From the NCBI RefSeq assembly GCF_001662075.1, contig NZ_LYPL01000026.1:1-35825 (forward strand): a DNA stretch of 35,825 nucleotides, given 5' to 3'. Within the stretch, counting starts at the first letter, position 1, and every line of letters begins with the position of its first letter. The notes under the pieces are model-generated. The model was not told the DNA's origin. It made no database searches and worked only from the letters and a program-made list of their open reading frames with translations. This document shows positions 26,837 to 34,688 of the stretch, in pieces. Source of the DNA: Rhizobium bangladeshense. Its GTDB lineage: Bacteria; Pseudomonadota; Alphaproteobacteria; Rhizobiales; Rhizobiaceae. The position numbers and the translations under genes are program-made.

Positions 26837-28393
26837 CTAGCGTTCGCCGCTTTCGCCGACAGCCGCTTCGGCTGCAGCGATTTCCGCCTGGCGCTTTGCC
26901 ACTTCGGCGCCGATCGGCGGGCCCTTGAAGCGGCGGCTCTCGAAGCCGAACCAGACGATCCCGGTGACCACGAGGAAGCCGACGGTGATATAGAGCGCCC
27001 ACTCGTTCGGCGGCTGGATCCCGAGAATGAAGATCAGCACCATTGCGATGATCGTCAGGACGGCAAAGAGCTTGAAGACACCCTCGCCGAGGTTCCACGG
27101 ACCCATCTTGTCCCACTTCGATGTACCCCAGGCGAAGAGGCCGAGCGTGATCGGGATCGCGAAGGAGAAGAACAGGAAGATGACCGTGCACGACACGACG
27201 ATCGTATAGACCGGCGTTTCGCCGATCGTAACGAGCGAAGAGCCCCAGACGAACAGCACCGACAGGATCGAGCCGGTCCAAATCGCAGCAACCGGCGTGC
27301 GGTACTGCGGGCTGACCTTGGAAAGTGCCTTTGATGCCGGCAGACCGCCGTCACGCGAGAAGGCGAAGATCATTCGGGAAACCGAGGTGACGGTCGCAAG
27401 GCCACACAGCCATTGGCTGACGAAGATCGCGAGATAGATGATATCCTTGACGATGGGGTTCACCTGGCTGTCCATCGCCCAGAAAAACACGTTCCAGCCC
27501 TGTTTGGCCGCATCGTCCATATTCGGCAGCATGAGGACGAAGGCGCACAGCATGATGTAGCCGAAAAGCGCCGACCAGAGGACCGACGACACCATGCCGC
27601 GCGGCACCGAATGGGCGGCCTTGACCGTCTCTTCCGACGTATGCGCCGAAGCATCATAGCCGGTGATGGTGTAGATCGGCAGCAGCAGGCCAAGAAGGAA
27701 GACCCAGACGCCCGAGTTCGACGGCCAGACATTGCCGCCGGCTTCGCCGGAATAGTTGGCGAAGGTGAAGAGGCGGCCGAATTCATAGGAAGGCGCCGCG
27801 AGCAGGCAGACGACCGCCAGCGCTATGGCGGTTGCGAAAATCAGGTAACCCGAGAAGTCTGTCAGCTTTGCGGTCAGCCCGATGCCCATATGGTTCACGA
27901 GTGCCTGCGCGCCGGTGATGATCACCAGGAAGACGATCCGCACCGTGATGGTGTCCGTCAGCCCGAGATAGGTCGTGCCGAAGGAGCCCATGAAGAAGTA
28001 ATAAGTGCCGACGTTGATCGCGCCAAGCACGGTGACGAGGCCGAGCAGGTTGAACCAGGCGGTCAGCCAGCCGGTGAAGCGGTTACCCAGAATCGAACCC
28101 CAGTGATACAGGCCGCCGGCCGTCGGATAGGCAGAGCTGATCTGCGCCATGGCGACGGCGAAGACGAGCGAGATGAAGCAGCCGAGCGGCCAGCCAATGC
28201 CGATGGCCGCGCCGCCGGCGCCCGAAGTCGCCTGAGCCAGCGAATTGATGCCGCCGGAAAGAATGCAGATGATGGAGAATGATACGGCGAAATTCGAGAA
28301 TGAACTCATTCGCCGTTCGAGTTCCTGGGCATAGCCCATGGAATGCAGGATGTGCACGTCCTGCTTCCTGTCCAGTTCGGTATAGTCCGACAT
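26837..28393 (-). CDS. APC-superfamily amino acid/amine permease
   Basis: A 518-residue transporter with about twelve membrane helices and cytoplasmic ends; contains SFSIICILSGGINSLAQ, the IGWPLGCFISLVFAVAMAQI segment, AYPTAGGLYHWGS and TGYDASAHTSEETVKAA, features of the amino acid/choline (ACT) branch that includes GABA and choline permeases. The ATG at 28393 has AGGGGGA upstream. The C-terminal tail is Ala/Glu-rich. It is the second gene of the operon and probably imports the substrate glutamylated by the next gene product. Confidence 0.9.
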   Translation of the reverse strand: MSDYTELDRKQDVHILHSMGYAQELERRMSSFSNFAVSFSIICILSGGINSLAQATSGAGGAAIGIGWPLGCFISLVFAVAMAQISSAYPTAGGLYHWGSILGNRFTGWLTAWFNLLGLVTVLGAINVGTYYFFMGSFGTTYLGLTDTITVRIVFLVIITGAQALVNHMGIGLTAKLTDFSGYLIFATAIALAVVCLLAAPSYEFGRLFTFANYSGEAGGNVWPSNSGVWVFLLGLLLPIYTITGYDASAHTSEETVKAAHSVPRGMVSSVLWSALFGYIMLCAFVLMLPNMDDAAKQGWNVFFWAMDSQVNPIVKDIIYLAIFVSQWLCGLATVTSVSRMIFAFSRDGGLPASKALSKVSPQYRTPVAAIWTGSILSVLFVWGSSLVTIGETPVYTIVVSCTVIFLFFSFAIPITLGLFAWGTSKWDKMGPWNLGEGVFKLFAVLTIIAMVLIFILGIQPPNEWALYITVGFLVVTGIVWFGFESRRFKGPPIGAEVAKRQAEIAAAEAAVGESGER

Positions 28394-28512
28394 GACTTCC
28401 CCCTGTTCACGACCGGCCGCGGGATTGCTGGCCGGTTCAGTGCCAATTGTCCGCAGCATTTTCGCCAGGCGGACGTCCGCAGTTAAACTGCTCCCTCGGG
28501 TCTTCTTTTTTA

Positions 28513-29283
28513 TCAGGCGTCCAGGCTTTGCTGGAGCAGCCCTTTTAGATAGTCGGCCATGACCCCTTGGCCGACATCGTCTGAAATGAGGTCGTTGCGG
28601 ACCTCGATCATTACATTGCGCAAGCCGTTCGAAAGCCCGTGCAGGATCAGCGTGTGGGTCACGCCATCCTCGGGTCCGTAAGGCTGGTTGCGTTCCGTCC
28701 TGTAGAGCGGCGCCCCGGCGGCGGCGTCCAGCATGCGGTCGGCAAGCCGGCTGTCCTCGTCGTGCAATACGCCGAGTTCCACGGCACGTTCTCGGCCGTG
28801 ATAAACCGGTGTGAAGCTATGGATCGTCACGATGACGCTGTCCTGCCCCCTCGCCCGGCGATCGCGGATCAGCCCGCGAACGGCGTCGTGAAAGGGCACG
28901 TAGAGGGCGTCGGTGCGCGCAAGCTTTTCCTCGGCGGTCAGATCCTTATTGCCGGGAATGGCATAGATCTCGCTTTTTTCAGGCATGGCGCCTGGCGAGC
29001 TCGGCGGCCGATTGCAATCGTAGATGAGCCGGGAGAAACGCTGGTAGACGAGTGTTGCATCGAGCCCCTGCGATATGCCGCGGGCGACCGAAAGCGCCCC
29101 CGGATCCCATGCAATATGGCTCGCGAGCGCTTCACCTGGCAGGCCAAGATTGCCGAATTGGACGGGAAGCGTGTTTGAAGCATGCTCACAGACGAGAAGC
29201 ACCGGGCTCCGGCCGCCGGTGCGCTCGATCCCGACGCAATCGCCGTCGGCTTCACTGAGGATTTTCGGCCGGGCCAGCACCAA
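28513..29283 (-). CDS. N-formylglutamate amidohydrolase family protein
   Basis: Zn-type amidohydrolase family that includes HutG-like N-formylglutamate deformylase. It shows LLVCEHASNTLP, DPGALSVARGISQ, QRFSRLIYDCNRPPSS, TIHSFTPVYHGR and VMIEVRNDLI, the usual order in the family. No hut genes are near; in this operon it may instead hydrolyse an N-acylglutamate or gamma-glutamyl amide (inference). The start is uncertain: the site AAGGAG is ideal for the TTG at 29283 and possible for the GTG at 29280, while the longest frame, GTG at 29292, overlaps that site. Length is about 256 residues. Confidence 0.85.
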   Translation of the reverse strand: MVLARPKILSEADGDCVGIERTGGRSPVLLVCEHASNTLPVQFGNLGLPGEALASHIAWDPGALSVARGISQGLDATLVYQRFSRLIYDCNRPPSSPGAMPEKSEIYAIPGNKDLTAEEKLARTDALYVPFHDAVRGLIRDRRARGQDSVIVTIHSFTPVYHGRERAVELGVLHDEDSRLADRMLDAAAGAPLYRTERNQPYGPEDGVTHTLILHGLSNGLRNVMIEVRNDLISDDVGQGVMADYLKGLLQQSLDA

Positions 29284-29354
29284 AGGCGCCACTCCTTAAC
29301 AAATTCCTTATAAGAAAAGAATTCTTCAGGTTCCGACGAGTGTCAAGCATTCTC

Positions 29355-29370
29355 TGAAAATTTCTTTTCA
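29355..29370. promoter_or_regulatory. Candidate RpiR operator between the divergent operon and regulator
   Basis: TGAAAATTTCTTTTCA has perfect arms TGAAAA/TTTTCA around 4 bases. It sits in the 170-bp space between the five-gene operon and the RpiR gene, the natural place for the regulator's site. Dyads of TGAAA type are known for RpiR-family factors. A smaller dyad AAGAATTCTT at 29317-29326 lies nearer the operon start. Confidence 0.45.
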
Positions 29371-29408
29371 TGACAGTAGTTGACATGGATTGTGACAGCG
29401 TTGTTAAC
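29370..29408 (+). promoter_or_regulatory. TGACA direct repeats containing a probable rpiR promoter
   Basis: ATGACAG (29370-29376), TTGACAT (29380-29386) and GTGACAG (29392-29398) repeat at 10- and 12-base steps. The middle copy gives a perfect -35 TTGACA (29380-29385) with a poor -10 GTTAAC (29403-29408) 17 bases on, aimed at the RpiR gene. Read on the minus strand, the outer two are CTGTCAC and CTGTCAT 22 bp apart, a Pho-box-like phase aimed at the operon. Which reading is real is open. Confidence 0.35.
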
Positions 29409-29453
29409 TTCGATTGGGAAAATGGCGCCAGACCATCCCGGGGAGCAGATTAG

Positions 29454-30326
29454 GTGACAGTTGCGTCGAAGACCGTTTCGGACGTCATACACTCGCATTT
29501 CGGGCTGTTGACGCGTGCAGAAAAGCAACTGGCCGAAAGCCTTCTCGACAATTATCCGGTCTCCGGTCTCGGCAGCATAACCACCATCGCCGAGAATGCC
29601 GGCGTCTCGACGCCGACCGTCGTGCGCATGGTGCAGAAGCTCGGCTTTAAGGGATATCCCGACTTTCAGGCACATCTGCATCTGGAGGTGGAGGCGACGA
29701 TCTCCAACCCCATCGCCAAGCACGACCGCTGGGCGCAGAACGCGCCAGGCACCCATATCCTCAACCGTTTCGCCGATGCCATCATGGGTAATCTGCGCCA
29801 GACGCTGAGCGATCTCGATACGGCGACCTTCGACAGCGTCGCCTCGCTGCTCTCCAACCGCAAGCGCGGCCTCTATTTCGTCGGCGGCCGCATCACCGGC
29901 GCGCTTGCCGAATATTTCTTCACCCATATGCAGGTGATTCGGCCGGCAACGACGTTGCTGTCATCCAATTCCAGCAGCTGGCCGCAATATGTCCTCAACA
30001 TGAATGCCGGCGACATTCTGATTATCTTCGACATCCGCCGCTACGAGCAGGAGATGGTGAGCCTCGCCACCGCCGCCCGAAAGCGCGGCGCCGAAATCGT
30101 CGTTTTCACCGATCAATGGGGTTCACCCGCCGCCAAACTTGCCCGCCACACCTTCCGCGTCCGGATCGAAGCGCCCTCGGCCTGGGATTCCTCCGTCGTC
30201 ACTCTCTTCATCGTCGAGGCGCTGATCGAGGCCGTTCAGAACTCCACCTGGGATGAGACGAAGGAACGCATGAAGACACTGGAGGGCTTGTTCGAGCAGA
30301 CCAAACTCTTCCGCAAACCGGGCTAG
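29454..30326 (+). CDS. RpiR-family transcriptional regulator (HTH_6 plus SIS domain)
   Basis: A 290-residue regulator. Residues 1-77 are an RpiR winged/helix-turn-helix domain (LTRAEKQLAESLLDNYPVSG, IAENAGVSTPTVVRMVQKLG). Residues about 125-255 form a SIS domain (GLYFVGGRITGALAEYFF, DILIIFDIRRYEQEMVSLA, AEIVVFTDQWGSPAAKLA), which in this family usually binds a phosphosugar or related metabolite. The GTG at 29454 has GGGGAG 8 bases upstream. It is divergent from the ligase operon with a dyad between them, and is likely its regulator; control of the ABC operon downstream is also possible. Confidence 0.9.
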   Translation: MTVASKTVSDVIHSHFGLLTRAEKQLAESLLDNYPVSGLGSITTIAENAGVSTPTVVRMVQKLGFKGYPDFQAHLHLEVEATISNPIAKHDRWAQNAPGTHILNRFADAIMGNLRQTLSDLDTATFDSVASLLSNRKRGLYFVGGRITGALAEYFFTHMQVIRPATTLLSSNSSSWPQYVLNMNAGDILIIFDIRRYEQEMVSLATAARKRGAEIVVFTDQWGSPAAKLARHTFRVRIEAPSAWDSSVVTLFIVEALIEAVQNSTWDETKERMKTLEGLFEQTKLFRKPG

Positions 30327-30353
30327 GAGGACAAGATCAAGGGAGGAAAAACA

Positions 30354-30386
30354 ATGGCGGATTTTTGCGGAAACAGACCGCGCTGA
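30354..30386 (+). other. Ten-codon open frame with a strong ribosome binding site in the ABC operon leader
   Basis: GGGAGGAAAAACA precedes ATG, and the frame reads MADFCGNRPR then TGA. It lies right after the RpiR gene and before the Pho-box-like site, so it would be on the rpiR transcript. It may be a leader peptide or just a remnant; no attenuator structure was seen. Confidence 0.2.
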
Positions 30387-30433
30387 CGCAGATGAAACAT
30401 CTGTCACAAGCGCCTGCTATTCATGCAAAACCA

Positions 30434-30451
30434 CCGTCATGCAGCCGTCAC
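30434..30451 (+). promoter_or_regulatory. Candidate Pho box upstream of the ABC importer operon
   Basis: CCGTCATGCAGCCGTCAC consists of two heptamers, each 6/7 to CTGTCAT/CTGTCAC, 11 bp apart. A third weaker copy GCTTCAT is at 30456-30462, and an exact CTGTCAC lies at 30401-30407, three periods upstream. TGTAAG at 30462-30467, 10 bp past the box, fits a -10. Phosphate-starvation control of the importer is suggested. Confidence 0.5.
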
Positions 30452-30514
30452 ACAAGCTTCATGTAAGCTCATTAACAGCATCGCCAGACACTGAAAACCC
30501 GAAGGAGAACAACA

Positions 30515-31618
30515 GTGATCTCTAACATTTCTCGACTGCTGTCGCTTTCTACTGCGATCATCGTGGCTTCGACCGCGATTGCCGCAGCTGAACCGAGCGC
30601 AGAACTGATCGCCGCTGCCAAGAAGGAAGGCACGCTGACCACGATCGCTCTTCCGCACAGCTGGTGCGGCTATGGTGATGTTATCGCCGGCTTCAAGGCC
30701 AAGTACGGTATCGAAGTCAATGAGTTGAACCCGGACGCAAGCTCGGGCGACGAAATCGAAGCGATCAAGGCCAATAAGGGCAACACCGGCCCGCAGGCCC
30801 CCGATGTCATCGACGTCGGCCTCTCCTTCGGCCCGTCCGCCAAGAAAGACGGCCTGATCCAGCCTTACAAGGTTTCTACCTGGGATTCGATCCCGGATAG
30901 CGCCAAGGATGCCGAAGGATACTGGTACGGCGACTATTACGGCGTTCTGTCGTTCCTCGTGAACAAGGACCTGGTCAAGGAATCGCCGGCCGACTGGGCA
31001 GATCTGAAGAAGAGCGACTATGCAAACAGCGTCGCGCTCGCAGGTGATCCGCGCAGTGCCAACCAGGCTGTTCAGGGCGTTTATGCAGCTGGTCTTTCCG
31101 CATCCGGCGGTGACGCCGCCAAGGCGGGCGAAGAGGGTCTGAAGTTCTTCGCCGAGCTCAACAAGAACGGCAATTTCGTGCCTGTCGTCGGCAAGGCTGC
31201 TCCCTTCGCACAGGGCTCCACGCCGATCATCATCGCCTGGGACTACAACGCAATGTCCTGGGGCGAAAGCCTGAAGGGCAACCCACCGTTCGAAGTCGTC
31301 GTCCCGAAGACCGGCGTCGTTGCCGGCGTCTACGTTCAGGCGATTTCCGCCTTCGCTCCGCATCCGAATGCTGCCAAGCTCTGGATGGAATATCTCTATT
31401 CCGACGAAGGTCAGCTTGGCTGGCTGAAGGGCTATTGCCACCCGATCCGCTTCAACGATCTTGCCAAGAACAACAAGATCCCGAAGGAACTGCTCGACAA
31501 GCTGCCGCCGGCAGCAGCTTACGAAAAGGCTGTCTTCCCGACGCTCGAAGAGCAGGCCGCCGGCAAGGAAACCATCACCAAGAACTGGGATAGCGTCGTC
31601 GGCGCCAACGTTAAGTAA
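30515..31618 (+). CDS. ABC importer periplasmic substrate-binding protein (SBP_bac_6/AfuA-like)
   Basis: A 367-residue secreted binding protein. GTG start with AAGGAG 8 bases upstream; signal peptide residues 1-25 (ends AIAAAEPS). Mature part shows KKEGTLTTIALPHSWCGYGDVIAGFKAKYGI as the start of lobe 1, DVIDVGLSFGPSAKKDGLIQPY, the hinge region NAMSWGESLKGNPPFEVVVPKTG and a C-terminal KNWDSV, of which short segments match the spermidine/putrescine-iron-aminoethylphosphonate superfamily. It is first in a four-gene operon; the Pho-box-like site in front of it favours a phosphorus-containing ligand such as a phosphonate or phosphoester, but this is not shown by the protein. Confidence 0.88.
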   Translation: MISNISRLLSLSTAIIVASTAIAAAEPSAELIAAAKKEGTLTTIALPHSWCGYGDVIAGFKAKYGIEVNELNPDASSGDEIEAIKANKGNTGPQAPDVIDVGLSFGPSAKKDGLIQPYKVSTWDSIPDSAKDAEGYWYGDYYGVLSFLVNKDLVKESPADWADLKKSDYANSVALAGDPRSANQAVQGVYAAGLSASGGDAAKAGEEGLKFFAELNKNGNFVPVVGKAAPFAQGSTPIIIAWDYNAMSWGESLKGNPPFEVVVPKTGVVAGVYVQAISAFAPHPNAAKLWMEYLYSDEGQLGWLKGYCHPIRFNDLAKNNKIPKELLDKLPPAAAYEKAVFPTLEEQAAGKETITKNWDSVVGANVK

Positions 31619-31630
31619 ACTCCGATCCTG

Positions 31631-31659
31631 CCTCCCCGCCCCAAAGGCGGGGAGGTTTT
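31631..31659 (+). terminator. Intercistronic terminator/attenuator after the binding-protein gene
   Basis: A 10-bp perfect stem CCTCCCCGCC (31631-31640) with GGCGGGGAGG (31646-31655) and a 5-base loop is followed by TTTT. Located 13 bp past the stop of the binding protein gene, it would make that protein more abundant than the permeases, a common arrangement in ABC importer operons. Confidence 0.8.
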
Positions 31660-31689
31660 CTCACTCCGATGCCCCAGGATGAGCTTTTC

Positions 31690-32583
31690 ATGAGTACCGT
31701 TTCAACGCCGATGGTGAGCAGCGCCCTCTTGATCAACAAAGACCGCGTGATCGACTGGCTGGGCATTGCACCCTTCATCATTTTTTCTCTGCTGTTCCTG
31801 ATCATCCCGACGCTCTATCTCGTGGTGGGCGCATTCCTGACGCCGGAGGGCGATTTCACGCTGAAGAATATCGGCGATCTCTTCACTCCATCGATCATGA
31901 GCGCCTACTGGATCAGTATCAAGGTCTCGGTGGCGTCCGCTCTCGGCGGCGCGGTGATCGGCTTCTTCCTCGCCTGGGCCGTCGTGCTTGGCGGCCTGCC
32001 CGCCTCGGTGCGCTCCACGCTGCTGACCTTTTCCGGCGTCGCCTCGAATTTCGCCGGCGTGCCGCTCGCCTTCGCCTTCCTGGCAACGCTCGGCCGCACC
32101 GGCCTCGTGACGGTGTTCCTCAGGGAATGGTTCGGTTTCAATCTCTACGGCACCGGCTTCAACCTGCTGTCCTTCTTCGGCCTCACCATCACCTATATGT
32201 ATTTCCAGATCCCGCTGATGGTGCTGATCCTGACGCCGGCACTCGACGGCATGAAGAAGGAATGGCGCGAAGCCTCTGAGATTCTCGGCGCCACCAATCG
32301 CCAATACTGGACGATGGTTGCCCTGCCGATCCTCTGGCCGAGCCTGCTCGGTACCACGCTGCTGCTCTTCGCCAACGCCTTCGGCGCCATCGCTACTGCC
32401 TTCGCACTGACCGGCAGCTCGCTGAACATCGTGCCGATCCTGCTCTACGCGCAGATCCGCGGCGACGTTTTGCACAATCCCAACCTCGGTTACGCCATCG
32501 CCCTTGGCATGATCGTCATCACAGGCGTGTCCAACATCCTTTACCTCATGCTGCGCATGCGCGCCGAGAGGTGGCAGAAATGA
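31690..32583 (+). CDS. ABC importer permease 1
   Basis: A 297-residue inner-membrane protein with about six helices. The ATG at 31690 has AGGA in front, while an ATG at 31669 lies right after the terminator with no site. It begins with a hydrophilic segment, then IAPFIIFSLLFLIIPTLYLV. The ABC-coupling EAA-like loop is EWREASEILGATNRQYWTMV followed by ALPILWPSLL. It overlaps permease 2 by 4 bases (ATGA). The pair with permease 2 forms a heterodimer of the PotB/PotC type. Confidence 0.9.
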   Translation: MSTVSTPMVSSALLINKDRVIDWLGIAPFIIFSLLFLIIPTLYLVVGAFLTPEGDFTLKNIGDLFTPSIMSAYWISIKVSVASALGGAVIGFFLAWAVVLGGLPASVRSTLLTFSGVASNFAGVPLAFAFLATLGRTGLVTVFLREWFGFNLYGTGFNLLSFFGLTITYMYFQIPLMVLILTPALDGMKKEWREASEILGATNRQYWTMVALPILWPSLLGTTLLLFANAFGAIATAFALTGSSLNIVPILLYAQIRGDVLHNPNLGYAIALGMIVITGVSNILYLMLRMRAERWQK

Positions 32584-33368
32584 AAGCTCAACGTCTTGGA
32601 GCCTGGATCGCCATCATTCTCGGCGCTTCCTATTTCATCATTCCGCTGATCGGCACCATCGAGTTTTCGCTGCGCATGCGCCGCGGTGAATACAGCCTGG
32701 ATGCCTATGCATCAGTCTTCTCGGACATTCAGTTCCGCGAAACCTTCGGCTACTCCATGCTGATGGCGCTGCTGACCATCGTCTTCGGCATGCTGCTCGT
32801 GGTGCCGACGGCCTATTGGGTGCGGCTGCGCCTGCCTCAGATGCGCCCGGTCGTCGAATTCATCACGCTGATGCCGCTCGTCATTCCGGCGATCGTCATC
32901 GTCTTCGGCTATCTCAGAATGTACAACTCCTCGTCCTACCTGCCCTTGACGGGTTCGACGACCGGCACCAACGCCCTGCTGGTCTTCTCCTATATCACTC
33001 TGTCGCTACCCTACATGTACCGCGCCGTCGATACCGCCATGCGCGCCATCGACGTCCGCACGCTGACGGAGGCGGCCGAAAGCCTCGGCGCCCGCTGGAC
33101 GACGATCATGTTCCGCTGCATCTTCCCGAACGTCATGAGCGGCGTGCTCTCCGGCGCCTTCATCACGCTTGCGATCGTCATGGGAGAGTTCACCTTCGCC
33201 GCCCTGCTCAACCGCCCGGCCTTCGGCCCCTACCTGCAGCTCGTCGGCGCCAACAAGGCCTATGAGCCTTCGGCACTCGCCGTCATCGCCTTCTCGATCA
33301 CCTGGCTCAGCATGGGCCTGCTCAATCTCGTTTCCCGTTTCGGCAAAGCCCGCCCGGCAAAGGCTTAA
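32580..33368 (+). CDS. ABC importer permease 2
   Basis: A 262-residue membrane protein with about six helices (IIPLIGTIEFSLRMRRGEYS, MLMALLTIVFGMLLVVPTAY, LITLMPLVIPAIVIVFGY-type segments). The coupling loop is LTEAAESLGARWTTIMFRC followed by IFPNVMSGVL. Start ATG at 32580 overlaps the stop of permease 1; a GTG at 32571 is possible. It is followed after 12 bases by the ATPase gene, so the four genes form one transcription unit. Confidence 0.9.
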   Translation: MKAQRLGAWIAIILGASYFIIPLIGTIEFSLRMRRGEYSLDAYASVFSDIQFRETFGYSMLMALLTIVFGMLLVVPTAYWVRLRLPQMRPVVEFITLMPLVIPAIVIVFGYLRMYNSSSYLPLTGSTTGTNALLVFSYITLSLPYMYRAVDTAMRAIDVRTLTEAAESLGARWTTIMFRCIFPNVMSGVLSGAFITLAIVMGEFTFAALLNRPAFGPYLQLVGANKAYEPSALAVIAFSITWLSMGLLNLVSRFGKARPAKA

Positions 33369-33380
33369 GGTATCCGGCTC

Positions 33381-34442
33381 ATGTCTTTTCTCACACTGAA
33401 CAACCTCCAGAAATCCTTCGGCCCGGTCCAGGTGGTCAAGAATTTCAACATGAACATTGAGAAGGGCGAATTCATCTCCTTCCTCGGACCGTCGGGCTGC
33501 GGCAAGACGACCGTGCTGCGCATGATCGCCGGCTTCGAAACTCCGACCGGCGGCACGCTGACCATCAACGGCAAGGACCAGAGCGCGCTGAAGCCGAACC
33601 AGCGCAATATCGGCATGGTCTTCCAGGCCTACGCGCTGTTTCCCAACATGTCCGTGCACGACAATGTCGCCTTCGGCCTCAAGGTTGCCGGCGCGCCGAA
33701 GCCGGAGATCGACGCCCGCGTTAAGGAAATGCTCGGCCTGATCAAACTCGATCACCTGGCCGACCGCTACCCCTACCAGTTGTCAGGTGGCCAGCAGCAG
33801 CGCGTAGCACTTGCCCGCGCGCTCGCCGTCAAGCCGCAGGTGCTGCTGCTCGACGAGCCGCTGTCGGCCCTCGACGCCAAGATCCGCGTGTCGCTGCGCG
33901 AGGAAATCCGCCAGATCCAGCAGCAGCTCGGCATCACCACGGTTTTCGTCACCCACGACCAGGAAGAGGCGCTGTCGATCTCCGACCGCATCGTGGTGAT
34001 GAATGCCGGCAAGGCCGATCAGATCGGCTCGCCCTTCGAGATCTACAACAAGCCGGCCACGCGTTTCGTCGCCTCCTTCGTCGGCACGCTGAACCTGATC
34101 GAGGCCAAGGTCGTCGATCCCGACGCCAACCTCATCCAGATCGGCGATCAGAAGATCACGCTGAAGCAGTCGGTCGCAGGCCACAAGGCCGGGGAAACGA
34201 TCTCGCTGGCGCTGCGTCCGGAAGCAGGCTCCCTCTCCGACACCGCTAAAAGCGATACCGCACTGACCGGCCAGGTCGTCTCGGCTCACTTTCTCGGCTC
34301 GGTCATCCGAACCCGCATGAATGTCGGCGGCAACGTCATCTCCTTCGACATGTTCAACAGCCCAGGTGTGACCCCGCCGCAAGCCGGCGAAACCGTAACC
34401 CTCCGCTTCATGGCCGCCGACCTGCTGATCATCCGCGACTGA
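33381..34442 (+). CDS. ABC importer ATP-binding protein (PotA/FbpC-like)
   Basis: A 353-residue ATPase. Walker A GPSGCGKTT near residue 37, Q-loop FQAYALFPNMS, signature LSGGQQQRVALARAL, Walker B LLLDEPLSALD and switch HDQEEAL. Residues about 240-353 are a TOBE/OB-type regulatory domain (LALRPEAGSL, GSVIRTRMNVGG). It energises the two permeases encoded upstream. The closest common annotation is spermidine/putrescine or 2-aminoethylphosphonate importer; the ligand stays open. Confidence 0.93.
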   Translation: MSFLTLNNLQKSFGPVQVVKNFNMNIEKGEFISFLGPSGCGKTTVLRMIAGFETPTGGTLTINGKDQSALKPNQRNIGMVFQAYALFPNMSVHDNVAFGLKVAGAPKPEIDARVKEMLGLIKLDHLADRYPYQLSGGQQQRVALARALAVKPQVLLLDEPLSALDAKIRVSLREEIRQIQQQLGITTVFVTHDQEEALSISDRIVVMNAGKADQIGSPFEIYNKPATRFVASFVGTLNLIEAKVVDPDANLIQIGDQKITLKQSVAGHKAGETISLALRPEAGSLSDTAKSDTALTGQVVSAHFLGSVIRTRMNVGGNVISFDMFNSPGVTPPQAGETVTLRFMAADLLIIRD

Positions 34443-34479
34443 TATTTTGCCGATACCGGACGAAGGCGCTGCCACGAAT

Positions 34480-34640
34480 CTCTTCTCCCCAGCGGGGAGA
34501 AGGTGCCGGCAGGCGGATGAGGGGGCCACACGGCACAGCATTGATTGCCCTGCTCGCTCAGCACAACAATAACGAATGCTTTGCCGTGTGGCCCCCTCAT
34601 CCGACCCTTCGGGCCACCTTCTCCCCGCTGGGGAGAAGAG
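34480..34640. repeat. RIME-like 160-bp inverted repeat between convergent ABC ATPase genes
   Basis: The left arm starts CTCTTCTCCCC at 34480 and runs through GGCGGATGAGGGGGCC and CACACGGCA to about 34542; the right arm from about 34574 to 34640 is its inverted copy with small differences (one arm has GTGCCGGCAGGC, the other the longer GTGGCCCGAAGGGTC). Each arm contains its own CTTCTCCCC/GGGGAGAAG hairpin. It may also end transcription from both sides. It shares modules with 25174-25308. Confidence 0.8.
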
Positions 34641-34688
34641 GGAACCAAGCCGCCTGCCCATGGCTGAACGATTGATGTTTCAGATCCC

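Noticed and set aside
28513..29283. hutG of a histidine-utilisation operon
   Set aside because: No hutU, hutH, hutI or hutC is nearby. The family includes other amidohydrolases, so no symbol was given.
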